Part shown: in pieces, positions 27,127 to 36,525 of the stretch | Layout: the number at the start of each line of letters is the position of its first letter | Numbering within the stretch: position 1 is the first letter of the stretch | Source of the DNA: Tectiglobus sp965247245 | GTDB taxonomy: Bacteria; Pseudomonadota; Alphaproteobacteria; Rhizobiales; Hyphomicrobiaceae | Direction: 5' to 3' | Assembly (NCBI GenBank): GCA_965247245.1 | Contig: CBDFGV010000003.1 | Span: forward strand, 992,001-1,056,000 | DNA: 64,000 nt | Program-made: the position numbers and the translations under genes | The notes under the pieces: generated by a model | The model's database searches: none | The model's input: the letters and a program-made list of their open reading frames with translations, nothing else | Told to the model about the DNA's origin: nothing

Positions 27127-27141
27127 CGCAAGGATAGACAA

Positions 27142-27801
27142 TTGCACTTCGACCCGCGAACCGACGAACGCCCACTTCCCTACGACCCATTTAAGAGCTG
27201 TACGGTGCCACGGCCCATAGGTTGGCTCTCAACCATATCAACGGATGGCATCCACAATCTGGCTCCGTTCAGCCAGTGGCAGAATCTGACCTTTGATCCA
27301 CCATTGGTCATGTTTGCCGCCAATCAATTGCGCGATGGCCGCCGCAAGGACACTGTGATCAATGCTGAGACCACCGGTTACTTTGTATGGAACATGGCAA
27401 CATGGGACCTGCGCGAGGCCGTCAACATATCGGCCATGGAACTCCCATCAGAAGAGGATGAGTTCGAACAGGCTGGCGTCACCAAGGCCGATTGCATTGA
27501 TGCACCCGGCAAGCGCGTTGCTGAGAGCCCCTGCCATTTCGAATGCAAGTACCTCTCGACACAACGGTTCCCCGGCCGCACGCCGGTTGGGACTGTCGAT
27601 GTAATCTTTGGGGAGGTTGTCCGCATCCACATTGACGAGAACGTGGTCGGGGCGGACGGCAAACTCGATATCCCGAACATCAAGCCAATCGCCCGAATGG
27701 GATACTACGACTATACGGTCGTTGAAAGTGTCTTCGAGATGCGAGTGCCAGGCGCCGAGCAAGGTATGCTCGATGGCTTGGAAGGCCGTGCACGTTCATG
27801 A
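27142..27801 (+). CDS. Flavin reductase-like (FMN-binding) protein
   Basis: The 219-residue protein matches the flavin reductase/FMN-binding split-barrel family. FKSCTVPRPIGWLSTISTDG and NLAPFSQWQNLTFDPPLVMF are the usual FMN-contact segments, and TGYFVWNMATWDLREAVNIS follows. These proteins supply reduced flavin to a partner monooxygenase or reduce other acceptors with NAD(P)H. The start is a TTG preceded by AAGGA. It follows a racemase-family gene in the same orientation. No partner monooxygenase is adjacent, although a BVMO-type and LLM-type enzyme are elsewhere in the window. Confidence 0.85.
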   Translation: MHFDPRTDERPLPYDPFKSCTVPRPIGWLSTISTDGIHNLAPFSQWQNLTFDPPLVMFAANQLRDGRRKDTVINAETTGYFVWNMATWDLREAVNISAMELPSEEDEFEQAGVTKADCIDAPGKRVAESPCHFECKYLSTQRFPGRTPVGTVDVIFGEVVRIHIDENVVGADGKLDIPNIKPIARMGYYDYTVVESVFEMRVPGAEQGMLDGLEGRARS

Positions 27802-27895
27802 CACGCGCACGGCCTAGCGCTGAGCCAGGAACCTCGAGCCTCACGGAATGACCCATATGAGGAACCTGGTGGGGACTGATCTCACCTGACGACGA

Positions 27896-28201
27896 TCAGC
27901 AGCGCGTGTCTAGCTTCCAGCAGGCTCTCTCGTTGCCCCAGCGATTGCACTTACGTGCCCAACGTCGGCATTGGCGTGCATGGCGGCGGGCCTGGGCGCT
28001 GGAAGCTCCAACGATGACTGCAGTAGCGGCAAGCGCTCCGACACCAATCCAAAAACCACGACCACGTGTCTTTTGAACCATGCTTTCCGACATCTGAGCA
28101 TTTGCTTCAGCGGCCTTGAGGCCTGCCATGCCAGCGTTTGCTGGTGAGAAAGAAGTTGCGATCAGGGTGGCTGCGATTACTGCTGTGATTGTGTTGCGCA
28201 T
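27896..28201 (-). CDS. Small secreted or membrane-anchored basic, Cys-rich protein
   Basis: The 101-residue protein starts with a Sec signal (MRNTITAVIAATLIATSFSPANA, cleavage near ANA-GM). After a linker with SESMVQKTRGRG comes a second hydrophobic helix (FWIGVGALAATAVIVGA) and a strongly basic C-terminus, RRHARQCRRWARKC...CWKLDTRC, holding four Cys. The Cys count suggests disulfides or metal binding in the envelope. The family is not recognised, but similar short exported proteins with this basic Cys-rich tail occur in alphaproteobacteria as hypothetical proteins. It stands alone between the flavin reductase and a deacylase gene. Confidence 0.65.
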   Translation of the reverse strand: MRNTITAVIAATLIATSFSPANAGMAGLKAAEANAQMSESMVQKTRGRGFWIGVGALAATAVIVGASSAQARRHARQCRRWARKCNRWGNERACWKLDTRC

Positions 28202-28374
28202 AACGTGTCTTCCTAAGCGTTGGTCAGGTGGTTGAAATCTTCAGAGCAGTGGGCTTTTCCCTCGCTCTTGTTAGGTGAGACGCTGCCACCAGGAAAAAGG
28301 TTCGACGGGTTCGAAATTTTTTTTGAGCCAGATTTGTTAACCTTAATCAGCGCTTAAGCGGACCAATGCAGACA

Positions 28375-28410
28375 GAAAAGCCCGCATGCTGATGCATACG
28401 GGCTTTCCAG
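28375..28410 (-). terminator. Rho-independent terminator of the deacylase gene
   Basis: On the minus strand a stem of GGAAAGCCCG.ATGC paired with GCAT.CGGGCTTTTC (one mismatch) and a 4-base loop is followed by TTTTCTGTCT. It lies about 30 bases after the minus-strand deacylase stop. Confidence 0.75.
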
Positions 28411-28440
28411 TGATAATGCTGACTGAAACCTATTGGATCC

Positions 28441-30180
28441 TTACTCGGCGGCCATGAGTTGCTCGTCCAACTTCTGGCCTTCAATGACCCGGCCCGGCAA
28501 AGCCCCTGTCGCCTCACCATCTCGGTAGGTTATTTCCCCCGAAACAATGGTGGCCTCATAGCCTTCGGCTTTCTGCAGCAGGCGTTTGGCGCCAGTCGGC
28601 AGATCGTAGGCGACGTAGGGCTTGCCGAACGTCAGCCGATCATAGTCGATTATGTTGATATCGGCCTTCTTGCCGGCCTTGATCACGCCGCGATCGAACA
28701 ACCCGGCCGCCGCGGCTGTGTCAGATGTCAATCGCCTGATCGTTTCGCCGATACCGAAAGATTGGCGCTCTTTCTGCCAATAGGTCATCAGCCAGGTTGG
28801 GAATCCCGCATCCAGGATGAAGCCGACATGCGCGCCGCCATCACCGAGCCCCATAATGACATTCGGATTGGACAGCATCTTTTCGGGAACACGCAGGTCA
28901 AAGCTCGCGTAGTTATTGAGTGGTGAATAAATGAAGCCCATGCCTTCTTCTTCAAGTAGGATATCGTAGGCAGCTTCCGCGGGTGTTACGCCTGTGCGCT
29001 CCGCAATGGCGACGACCGAGTCTTCTTTCTGCGGCACGTAATTTGGTGTGCTGCCGAAGCGGAACATGTGCGCATAGGACAAGCGCTCGATCAGAGGGAA
29101 CGTACTCTCCGCGATCGGATCTTCAGACAGGAGTTGCCGCTTGAACTCGGGATCGCGCATGGTCTTTACACGTTCGGCCAGCGGCAGGTTCGCAATCTTC
29201 TTGTAGGACGGCGTACCAGAAAACGGGTTCTGGCTACCTTCAAGCCCGAGCAGCAATCCAATCGCACGCGGCGGACACACGGCCCGGATCGAGTGGCCAT
29301 CAGCGATAGCGCGATCGGCTTCACGGATCATGATCTCCCAATCCCGCGGCCGCTCATGGCGTTGCGCCAATGAGAACACGGCTGGACGCCCGCATGCCTC
29401 AACGACACGCCGCAGCATCGCCATTTCCTCTTCCGGACTCGGTTCATTCCAATCAGAAACGATTTCCAGGAAGCCCGAACCAGCATCGGCCATGCCCATG
29501 GCAATGCCTGTGAGCTCATCCTCGTTGGCCCGTAACGTCGGCGTATATTCACCGGAACAACTCTTGTGACTCAAAGTACGTGACGTCGAAAAACCAAATG
29601 CACCAGCGCGGACAGCATCAGCCGTAATCTTGCGCATCTGCGCAATGTCGGCTTCCGTCGCTTTCTCATGCCGAATGGCACGATCCCCCATGACATAAAC
29701 GCGGACTGCTGCGTGCGGCAGCAGACAACCAATGTCTATGTCGCGGTTCCGTGTCTTGAGGGCACCGAGGTACTCCTCAAATGTCTCCCATTGCCAGGTC
29801 AAACCCTCATGCATAACAGGGCCAGGGATATCCTCGACACCCTCCATCAGCTCAACAAGCTTTTCCCGGTCCTGTGGCTTGCACGGTGCAAAACCAACGC
29901 CGCAGTTGCCGACAATGGCCGACGTCACGCCATGCCAGGCCGAAGGTGCCAGATGATTGTCCCACACGGCCTGCCCATCATAATGCGTATGAATGTCGAC
30001 AAACCCGGGCGTGACCATCTTGCCCTTGGCATCGACTTCTTCGGCACCGCTGCCACTGACGTTGCCAACAGCAACGATCTTACCGTTGGAAATCGCGACA
30101 TCTGCTTCAACCGCATCAGCCCCTGTGCCATCCACCACGTTACCGTTGCGTATAATAAGGTCATGCTCTGCTTTGGTCAT
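28441..30180 (-). CDS. N-acyl-D-amino acid deacylase-family amidohydrolase
   Basis: The 579-residue protein belongs to the D-aminoacylase branch of the amidohydrolase superfamily. It has an N-terminal small beta domain (IIRNGNVVDGTGADAV), metal site GFVDIHTHYDGQ (HxH), the Cys-ligand stretch IVGNCGVGFAPC and SDGGAHVGF-like GDGGAHVGFILDAG near the C-terminus (catalytic Asp). The C-terminal PTGAKRLLQKAEGYEATIV completes the small domain. Known members release D-amino acids from N-acyl derivatives. Two further amidohydrolase-related genes lie upstream on the same strand. The actual substrate may be another cyclic or acyl amide. Confidence 0.88.
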   Translation of the reverse strand: MTKAEHDLIIRNGNVVDGTGADAVEADVAISNGKIVAVGNVSGSGAEEVDAKGKMVTPGFVDIHTHYDGQAVWDNHLAPSAWHGVTSAIVGNCGVGFAPCKPQDREKLVELMEGVEDIPGPVMHEGLTWQWETFEEYLGALKTRNRDIDIGCLLPHAAVRVYVMGDRAIRHEKATEADIAQMRKITADAVRAGAFGFSTSRTLSHKSCSGEYTPTLRANEDELTGIAMGMADAGSGFLEIVSDWNEPSPEEEMAMLRRVVEACGRPAVFSLAQRHERPRDWEIMIREADRAIADGHSIRAVCPPRAIGLLLGLEGSQNPFSGTPSYKKIANLPLAERVKTMRDPEFKRQLLSEDPIAESTFPLIERLSYAHMFRFGSTPNYVPQKEDSVVAIAERTGVTPAEAAYDILLEEEGMGFIYSPLNNYASFDLRVPEKMLSNPNVIMGLGDGGAHVGFILDAGFPTWLMTYWQKERQSFGIGETIRRLTSDTAAAAGLFDRGVIKAGKKADINIIDYDRLTFGKPYVAYDLPTGAKRLLQKAEGYEATIVSGEITYRDGEATGALPGRVIEGQKLDEQLMAAE

Positions 30181-30244
30181 GGGCGCATCCTCCAGCGCGT
30201 TAAGAGCTTTCTATTCTCAAGTTCGCCAATCACGAAAGGCAACA

Positions 30245-31360
30245 TCAAATTCGCAGCACCTGCTCTGCATTCTCACTTAGAATTTGCCGCCTTACATCCG
30301 GTTCCAGCATCAGCAGACTTTGCCCCGGCATATCATTGTCCCAGTGCGGATAGTCGGTCGAAAACACCAGATGCTCCGGCCCCAGCATATCAATCAACGC
30401 CTTGAGATGTGCGGGGTTATCAGGCTCATCCAAGGGCTGCGTAGAAAACCGTACGCGCTCCGATACATACTCCCGCGGTGGTCGCTTAACCCACGGCACA
30501 TCATAGCGTAGGCTTTCCCATGTCCGATTGATCCGCCACAGCAACGGCAAGGCCCACGCGAAACTATACTCGACGAACATGAACTTCAGCGTCGGAAAGC
30601 GCTCGAACACGCTTGAGTAACAGAGGCTCGTGAGGTTCGCCTCACCAATTTGCGACAGAGCCACGTACCGTTCCGGATAGTTCTCGGGAAACCCACCCGC
30701 CTGATTGGGTGCGCCCTGATAGACACTGTCGGTTCCCGTAACGTGCAGAAGGATCGGCAGATCGTACTCAGCAGCTGCTTCATAAATCGGCCAGTAATAG
30801 CGATTGCCAAGCAGGATGTTGATCAGCGGTAGATAGATCGCAGCAACCTCCGGTCGGCTCCCGACGCGCTTGATCTCGGCAACAGCTGCCTGCGGATCCT
30901 GCACAGGCACCGTCATGGCCAGCCGCAAACGTTTCTCATCCTTGAGTGGCCACACATCGAGAAAGTGATCATTGAAAGCGGATACAATGACAGCACTCTC
31001 ATCCGGCCCCGACGCAATCGCACTGAATTGTCCAGCTTGCAGCGACGTCAGGAGAGCGAGCGAAATGTTGTGCTGATCGAGCAGGTCTTCGCGCATGTAA
31101 TCTGGATCAGAACCCGCTGGGCCACCTGACGGAGTCTTGGCGTCATGACGCGCAGCTGAGCCAGCCGGATGCTCGAAACGAAATCCCAGCGAAGTCGCTG
31201 TCGCCGACTTGAGCTTAACGCGCTCCGCCCAAGCATTCGGCATCAGATGCAGAAGACTGGCCAGCCCACCCGCCACCATGGGATGGACATCACAGTCAAT
31301 GACTTTCAGCCCGGCCTGACCACCAGTTTCACGATCAGCATTTGGAACCTGAACATTCAT
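30245..31360 (-). CDS. Amidohydrolase (ACMSD-like, TIM barrel)
   Basis: The 371-residue protein fits the amidohydrolase_2 family that includes aminocarboxymuconate-semialdehyde decarboxylase and gamma-resorcylate decarboxylase. The metal motif is VIDCDVHPM (DxH), later conserved stretches include FVEYSFAWALPLLWRI and FSTDYPHWDND with the catalytic Asp, and HVTGTDSVYQG carries a His. It probably decarboxylates or hydrolyses a carboxylate in the cytosol. Its start overlaps the stop of a Rieske ferredoxin gene by four bases (ATGA), so the two are translationally coupled. Confidence 0.88.
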   Translation of the reverse strand: MNVQVPNADRETGGQAGLKVIDCDVHPMVAGGLASLLHLMPNAWAERVKLKSATATSLGFRFEHPAGSAARHDAKTPSGGPAGSDPDYMREDLLDQHNISLALLTSLQAGQFSAIASGPDESAVIVSAFNDHFLDVWPLKDEKRLRLAMTVPVQDPQAAVAEIKRVGSRPEVAAIYLPLINILLGNRYYWPIYEAAAEYDLPILLHVTGTDSVYQGAPNQAGGFPENYPERYVALSQIGEANLTSLCYSSVFERFPTLKFMFVEYSFAWALPLLWRINRTWESLRYDVPWVKRPPREYVSERVRFSTQPLDEPDNPAHLKALIDMLGPEHLVFSTDYPHWDNDMPGQSLLMLEPDVRRQILSENAEQVLRI

Positions 31361-31770
31361 TGCACTTGCTCCTGTGCTCTGCGTGGACCGAGATCAACCA
31401 GAACTTCTCCATCGGCGATCCGCGCCGGGTAAACCCGCAACCGCATCCGGCTCTCGGAAAACGGACGTTCACCAGTCTTGATATCAAACTCAAAGCCATG
31501 CCAAGGGCACCGCAGGATCTCACCTTCCATGCCCCAGGTCAGCGTGCCTGGTGGACCAGGAAGTGCGGTTCCGGTGGGTTGGACTTTGCAGATCGGCGCA
31601 CCTTTGTGCGGGCACCAGTTGCGAACCGCATGAACGGTATCGTCGCTGCGGCGCAACACGCCAATCTCACGATTATGAGCAGTAATGAGCCTCAACTCCC
31701 CAACCGGGAAGTCTTCAACCGGGCCTACAGAAAGTTCTTCGCCCATCGGCACTCTATCGGATGTCGCCAT
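31357..31770 (-). CDS. Rieske [2Fe-2S] ferredoxin-type protein
   Basis: The 137-residue protein is a single Rieske domain. The cluster ligands are Cys53, His55 (NWCPHKGAP) and Cys88, His91 (RCPWHGFEFD). It acts as a small electron carrier or cofactor-binding subunit, usually for an oxygenase. The ATG at 31768-31770 was chosen because in-frame upstream codons give a Ser/Gln-rich stretch unlike the family. Its stop overlaps the start of the ACMSD-like amidohydrolase, an unusual pairing. No large oxygenase alpha subunit is adjacent, so its partner may be elsewhere. Confidence 0.88.
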   Translation of the reverse strand: MATSDRVPMGEELSVGPVEDFPVGELRLITAHNREIGVLRRSDDTVHAVRNWCPHKGAPICKVQPTGTALPGPPGTLTWGMEGEILRCPWHGFEFDIKTGERPFSESRMRLRVYPARIADGEVLVDLGPRRAQEQVQ

Positions 31771-31962
31771 GTCACTAATCTCGGCCACCCATCTCGCCGC
31801 GCTACCGCGGTGCTGGTCGGGAAATTGGGACACGCTCGGCGAAACCAGTAAAGCAAGGCCACGCAACAAATCAGTCTTTTGCTGAGATTTGCACTGCTCC
31901 TCAGTGCCGATCATCCTAAAGTCGATATGAATTGCTGTTGGAATCAGAAAGCGACCGCGCGA

Positions 31963-32835
31963 ATGGCCATTTACCAGACAATCACGGTCAGACCCCTCGG
32001 TGATCGATTTGGCGCCGAGATTGGCAATGTCGATCTCTCAAAACCTGTTGACGAAGCCACGTTCAAAGAAATTGAAGACGCGTTCGTTACTTGGTCTGTG
32101 GTCGTCTTCCGCAATCAGCAAATGACGCCGGAAAGCCATCTCGCGTTTGCCCAGCGTTTTGGCGAACTCGAAATCAATGCATTCACGAAGTTTGCGCTCG
32201 ATGGTCACCCGGGCATTCTCAAGCTGTCGAACGTCATCGAGGATGGCGAGCCACAAGGCTATGCCGATGCCGGCAGCTTTTGGCATACCGATATGTCGTA
32301 CACCAAGACACCACCCCGCCTGACAATGCTCTACGCTATAGAGATTCCGTTTGACGACCATGGCCAATCGCGCGGCGATACCATGTTTGCTAGTGCCCAG
32401 GATGCCTACGACGCCCTCGACGATGCAACCAAGGCATCAATTGACGGGCGCAATGCTGTGCACTTTTTCGGTGCCAAGAAACGGGGCGTCAAGAAAGCTG
32501 TCAAAGTCTCCCAGGAGCAGATTGATAAGAACCCGCCGGTCAGCCATCCCATCGCGCGCACGCACCCCATCAGCGGCCGCAAGGCGATCTATGTCACCGC
32601 CGACGAATGCACCGGCATTGAAGGCATGTCTGATGATGACGCGTTGCCCTTGCTCAAACGGCTCTCAGACCATGTCGTGAAACCCGAATTCCAGTACCAT
32701 CACAAATGGCAGATCGGCGATGTCCTGATGTGGGATAACTGTGCCGTGCAACATGTCGTCAACCGCGACTATGAGTTTCCTCGTGATCGCCGCTATCTTC
32801 ATCGCATTACTGTGAATGGCTCGGTCCCATTCTGA
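31963..32835 (+). CDS. TauD/TfdA-family 2-oxoglutarate dioxygenase
   Basis: The 290-residue protein is a Fe(II)/2-oxoglutarate oxygenase. His108 and Asp110 (SFWHTDMSY) are the first two iron ligands, the distal His is in YLHRITVNG near the C-terminus, with the Arg that binds 2-oxoglutarate in the same segment. The N-terminal GAEIGNVDLSKP is the typical TauD opening. Known members hydroxylate taurine or 2,4-D-like acids. The ATG at 31963 replaces an upstream frame rich in unusual residues. It is divergent from the Rieske gene and converges with a TauE-type exporter gene. Confidence 0.9.
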   Translation: MAIYQTITVRPLGDRFGAEIGNVDLSKPVDEATFKEIEDAFVTWSVVVFRNQQMTPESHLAFAQRFGELEINAFTKFALDGHPGILKLSNVIEDGEPQGYADAGSFWHTDMSYTKTPPRLTMLYAIEIPFDDHGQSRGDTMFASAQDAYDALDDATKASIDGRNAVHFFGAKKRGVKKAVKVSQEQIDKNPPVSHPIARTHPISGRKAIYVTADECTGIEGMSDDDALPLLKRLSDHVVKPEFQYHHKWQIGDVLMWDNCAVQHVVNRDYEFPRDRRYLHRITVNGSVPF

Positions 32836-32860
32836 TCAGCAGCAACTCGCAAGCGTTCGC

Positions 32861-33640
32861 TTACGCAGCCAGGTAATCGCGCACTGAAATCCAGAGCGTG
32901 ACCAGGCTGATCATGGTCAAGGCGACAAGTGTCGCCAGACGATAGATCCGATGTCCCTGGCCTGAGAAATAGCGTACGCCAATCCACGTGGTGACCATGT
33001 AAATCGGAATGATCGCCAGGCTCGCGATGACCACCTCGCGAGTGAACATGCCATGATACCAAAGCGGGATCGCCGGAAAGAACGACAGGAACGTAATCGC
33101 GCCGATAACGTTGGCCCGCTGTTTCTCAGGCTCACCCGGTATCGCCATGGCAGCTGCCACAACCAAAGGTCCCGCAACGCCCGTCGCACCCTGGATCAGA
33201 CCGGTCACCGCGCCGGCTCCCAGAACCACGCTGCGATTGGCCTTTTGCCGAAACGTCCAGCCTTGATAGAGCAACAGCACCATCGCCAGGACAACACCAG
33301 ACACGATGATCTTCATCAGGCTAGGGTCAAACTTGACGAGAGCGAGTGTGCCAACCGGAACCATCAGCAGGCTCATGCCGCCAAAGGGGAGCGCGAAGGA
33401 TCGATCGGAATGGCGGATGGCAGCAGGTAGCAATTGCAGGGTCGGTGGCAGGCCCGCCAGGCAGGCCAACGGCACTGCGAACTGCGGTCCCACAACGACA
33501 TTGACCACCATGATGATGATGAGTGCACCGCCGAAGCCCAGAAAGCCGCGAAGAAAGCCAGCAATGATGACCGTCACCAAGACGATTGCCACGCCGACAT
33601 CCGAGATCGGTCCGATGAACTGTTCCAATGATCCGGTCAT
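32861..33640 (-). CDS. TauE/SafE-family membrane transporter
   Basis: The 259-residue protein has about eight transmembrane helices and belongs to the TauE/SafE/UPF0721 family, linked to sulfite, sulfonate or sulfoacetate export. The helix pair opening, IIAGFLRGFLGFGGALIIIMVV, and the mid-repeat GAGAVTGLIQGATGVAGPLVV carry the duplicated glycine-rich motif typical of the family. The ATG at 33638-33640 leads directly into the first helix. It converges with a TauD-family dioxygenase gene 26 bases away, which supports a link to organosulfur compounds, although family members also serve other anions. Confidence 0.86.
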   Translation of the reverse strand: MTGSLEQFIGPISDVGVAIVLVTVIIAGFLRGFLGFGGALIIIMVVNVVVGPQFAVPLACLAGLPPTLQLLPAAIRHSDRSFALPFGGMSLLMVPVGTLALVKFDPSLMKIIVSGVVLAMVLLLYQGWTFRQKANRSVVLGAGAVTGLIQGATGVAGPLVVAAAMAIPGEPEKQRANVIGAITFLSFFPAIPLWYHGMFTREVVIASLAIIPIYMVTTWIGVRYFSGQGHRIYRLATLVALTMISLVTLWISVRDYLAA

Positions 33641-33816
33641 CGGTTGGTGTTGACCACTTCGACACAGATGCCCTTCGCGCACACGACAGTGTCCGCTCGT
33701 CCTGTGAAGCGGTGCGATCCACGCTGACGTTCATTGCAACCGGGCATGGCGGTTGATAGTAAAGAGACCAATGCCACCAAGCCAGTGATTTCCTCGAAAA
33801 GAAAGTGCCAGACAGG

Positions 33817-34542
33817 ATGACAGTCACCTATGATTTCTCAGGCCGCGTTGCTGTTGTCACCGGCGGCGCATCAGGCATCGGCCAAGCCATAACAGACTGC
33901 ATGAAAGCAGCCGGCGCTGACGTTCACGTCTGGGACCTGAAGCCGGCACAAAGAGACGACGTCACATCACACGTCGTCGATGTTTCCTCTCCGGACTCCA
34001 TCGCAGCCGCCGTTTCCGCGATAACCGCAGGCGGCACCACGATCGACATTCTCTCAAACAACGCTGGCTTTGCCGGCAACACCGTCAGCGTCCTGGAAGC
34101 AGACCCCGAGGAGTGGAGGCGCATTGTCGACGTCAATCTGACAGGCACCTACGAGTGCTGCCGCCATGTCGTTCCACATATGATGGCAAGCCCGGCAGGT
34201 CGTATCGTCAATATGGCATCGCTGGCCGGCAAAGAAGGCACACCCAATGCATCTGCTTACTCAGCAGCAAAGGCCGGTGTGATCGCCCTGACCAAATCGC
34301 TGGCAAAGGAACTGGCGCAAACCAACATCCGCGCCAACAGCGTCGCACCGGCTGCGGTCGAAACACCGATCCTGGATCAAGTCACACCAGAGTTTCTGCA
34401 AATCATGATCGATAAGAGCCCGCTCAAACGGCTTGGCACAACCGAAGAGACGGCCCAGCTTGTCATGTGGCTTTGTTCGGAGGCCTGCAGTTTCAACACA
34501 GGCGCCTGTTTCGATCTAAGCGGCGGTCGCGCCACTTACTAA
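33817..34542 (+). CDS. Short-chain dehydrogenase/reductase
   Basis: The 241-residue classical SDR has the NAD(P) motif TGGASGIG, NNAG, and the catalytic Ser135, Tyr148, Lys152 (YSAAK). It oxidises an alcohol or reduces a ketone. C-terminal GACFDLSGGRATY is a normal end. An ATG at 33817 was chosen; a GTG at 33805 would add four residues. It stands alone on the plus strand between a TauE-type transporter and a cyclase gene that converges with it. The substrate is unknown. Confidence 0.88.
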   Translation: MTVTYDFSGRVAVVTGGASGIGQAITDCMKAAGADVHVWDLKPAQRDDVTSHVVDVSSPDSIAAAVSAITAGGTTIDILSNNAGFAGNTVSVLEADPEEWRRIVDVNLTGTYECCRHVVPHMMASPAGRIVNMASLAGKEGTPNASAYSAAKAGVIALTKSLAKELAQTNIRANSVAPAAVETPILDQVTPEFLQIMIDKSPLKRLGTTEETAQLVMWLCSEACSFNTGACFDLSGGRATY

Positions 34543-34551
34543 GTGCTGTGG

Positions 34552-36306
34552 CTACTCCGCAGGCATGCCAAGGACCTCAAGGCCACGCAGCAGTTCCGCC
34601 ATGAATTCATCGGTGAACGCCATCGCTTCCTTGAAACGCTTCTGCGTGAGATCCGGATAGTGATTCATCAGGGTGGCGTAGGCAGCCTTGGCCTCATCCA
34701 TACGCCCAGCGCTGACCAGGGCCGGCGCCAGGCTCCGATAGATCCAGAATGCTTGCGGTCGTTCCTGCAAGGCGCGATGAAAATACTCGATGCACTTTTC
34801 GTACTGCCCGGCGCCCTGATAAGCCGACGCCATGCCGACGTACGTATTGAACGTCAACGGGTCGAGCGGACTGAGCCGCCGCGCGCGCCCAAAGTACTCC
34901 AAAGCCGGCTCCAAACGTTCGGCATAGGTTTCGAGCCAACCAAGACGGCTGAGCGCCCAAGCCGCATTCGGATCAATCGATACGGCGCGCTCAAGCAGGA
35001 TCCGCGCTGTGCCGTGATTGCGAACGACCGTATGCGCCGTTCCGAGAACAGACAGCACAAGCGGATCATCACCACTGAGGTTGGCGGCCTTTTCAGCCAG
35101 GCGGATAGCTTCACGCTTGCTCGCCTCAGTGTCTTCGGCCCAGTTATAGACAGCGCGTTGCGCATGCGACCATGCAGCGAGAGACAAGGCCAGCGGATAA
35201 TCCGGATCAATCTCGAGCGCCTTACTGAGGTAGTCCAGCGCCTTACCGGACTCTTCCTTCTCAAGCACCCAGACATGCGGCAGCGCCCGCATCGTCAGAT
35301 CATAGGCACCCATGTCCTGCGGCCGCTTCCGGCGGACCTTTTCAATTTCCGCCTGGTGGATCGACGGCTGCAATGAACCAGCGACCTGTTCGGTGATCTG
35401 GTCCTGCAATTCAAAGATTTCATCGACCGAGCCATCGAACTTCTGAGCCCAAACGTGCGCGCCGTTTTGCGTCTCGATGAGCTGGGCGGTAATCCGAATG
35501 CGATTGCCGGCCCGTTGCACACTGCCTTCCAAGGCATAGCCCACGCCGATCTCCTGACCGACCGCACGAATGTCGATGTGCTTTCCTTTGTAGGTAAAGG
35601 CCGTGTTCCGGGCGATCACAAAGAACGAGCGAATGTTGGCAAGCGCCGCGGTAATCGCCTCGACGATCCCATCCGCAAAGTACTCCTGGCTTGGATCACC
35701 GGACATGTTGTCGAACGGCAAAACGACAATCGATGGTTTGTCCGGAAGAGCAAGTGGGGCTTCTGCCCCCGCTACCGTTACCTGTGTCGGCGCCTGGCTT
35801 GACCACCGATAGACGTGAATCGGACGGGCAATGTTTTTAACTTCGTGAAGCCCGGTATCCTCAAAATCCTCGTTGATCCGATTGCCTAGACTTTCGCGAA
35901 CGACCGACGTGATACAAACACCACCAGGCTCGGCAAGACCTTCCAGTCGCGCAGCTATATTGACGCCATCACCGTAGATGTCACTGTCCTCGACAATAAT
36001 GTCGCCAAGGTTGACGCCAATGCGCAGCTGTATCCGTTGATCGCTTGCAACATCAGGCTCTCGCTCAACCATACTTTGCTGAAGCTGAATGGCGCACTGG
36101 ACGGCTTCGACGACGCTTGAAAACTCCGCCAACAGACCGTCACCCATCAGCTTAACGACACGTCCGTTGAATTGCGCCAGCGATGGCTCAACCAGCTCTC
36201 GGCGCAGCGACATCAATCGATTCAGCGTCGCCGCTTCATCTCGCTCCATAAGGCGCGAGTAGCCGACAACATCCGCTGCCAATATCGCTGTTAGCCGACG
36301 TTCCAA
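34552..36306 (-). CDS. Class III adenylate/guanylate cyclase with TPR region
   Basis: The 584-residue protein has an N-terminal class III nucleotide cyclase catalytic domain (about 5-170), with metal Asp12 (AADVVGYS) and Asp56 (GDGLLAEF). A middle domain (about 185-320) holds a TolB-like or integration region (IVVLPFDNMSGDPSQEYFADG, ALEGSVQRAGNRIRI). The C-terminal half has tetratricopeptide repeats, including DYPLALSLAAWSHAQRAV, NAAWALSRLGWLETYAERL and DPLTFNTYVGMASAYQGA. Cyclases of this layout are widespread in rhizobia and other alphaproteobacteria and make cAMP, or less often cGMP. No membrane helix is obvious. TPRs suggest control by protein partners. Confidence 0.92.
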   Translation of the reverse strand: MERRLTAILAADVVGYSRLMERDEAATLNRLMSLRRELVEPSLAQFNGRVVKLMGDGLLAEFSSVVEAVQCAIQLQQSMVEREPDVASDQRIQLRIGVNLGDIIVEDSDIYGDGVNIAARLEGLAEPGGVCITSVVRESLGNRINEDFEDTGLHEVKNIARPIHVYRWSSQAPTQVTVAGAEAPLALPDKPSIVVLPFDNMSGDPSQEYFADGIVEAITAALANIRSFFVIARNTAFTYKGKHIDIRAVGQEIGVGYALEGSVQRAGNRIRITAQLIETQNGAHVWAQKFDGSVDEIFELQDQITEQVAGSLQPSIHQAEIEKVRRKRPQDMGAYDLTMRALPHVWVLEKEESGKALDYLSKALEIDPDYPLALSLAAWSHAQRAVYNWAEDTEASKREAIRLAEKAANLSGDDPLVLSVLGTAHTVVRNHGTARILLERAVSIDPNAAWALSRLGWLETYAERLEPALEYFGRARRLSPLDPLTFNTYVGMASAYQGAGQYEKCIEYFHRALQERPQAFWIYRSLAPALVSAGRMDEAKAAYATLMNHYPDLTQKRFKEAMAFTDEFMAELLRGLEVLGMPAE

Positions 36307-36525
36307 TCCGTCCTCTCAAACCCCTGGGCAACTCCACACTGCCGAGACTCAGCAATCGACCCAAATAACAGGCAATCACAAGCCGGTAGGGGTGTTCTAT
36401 CAGTGAAAAAATACTGTAACATCAAATCAAGTCAGGAGATGTGAGAATTTTTGCATCCTGCGGAACCGCATTGCGGCAAGATAAGTAAAGTTAAAGTCTA
36501 GGGATTTTTGGAAAGGCATTATGCC

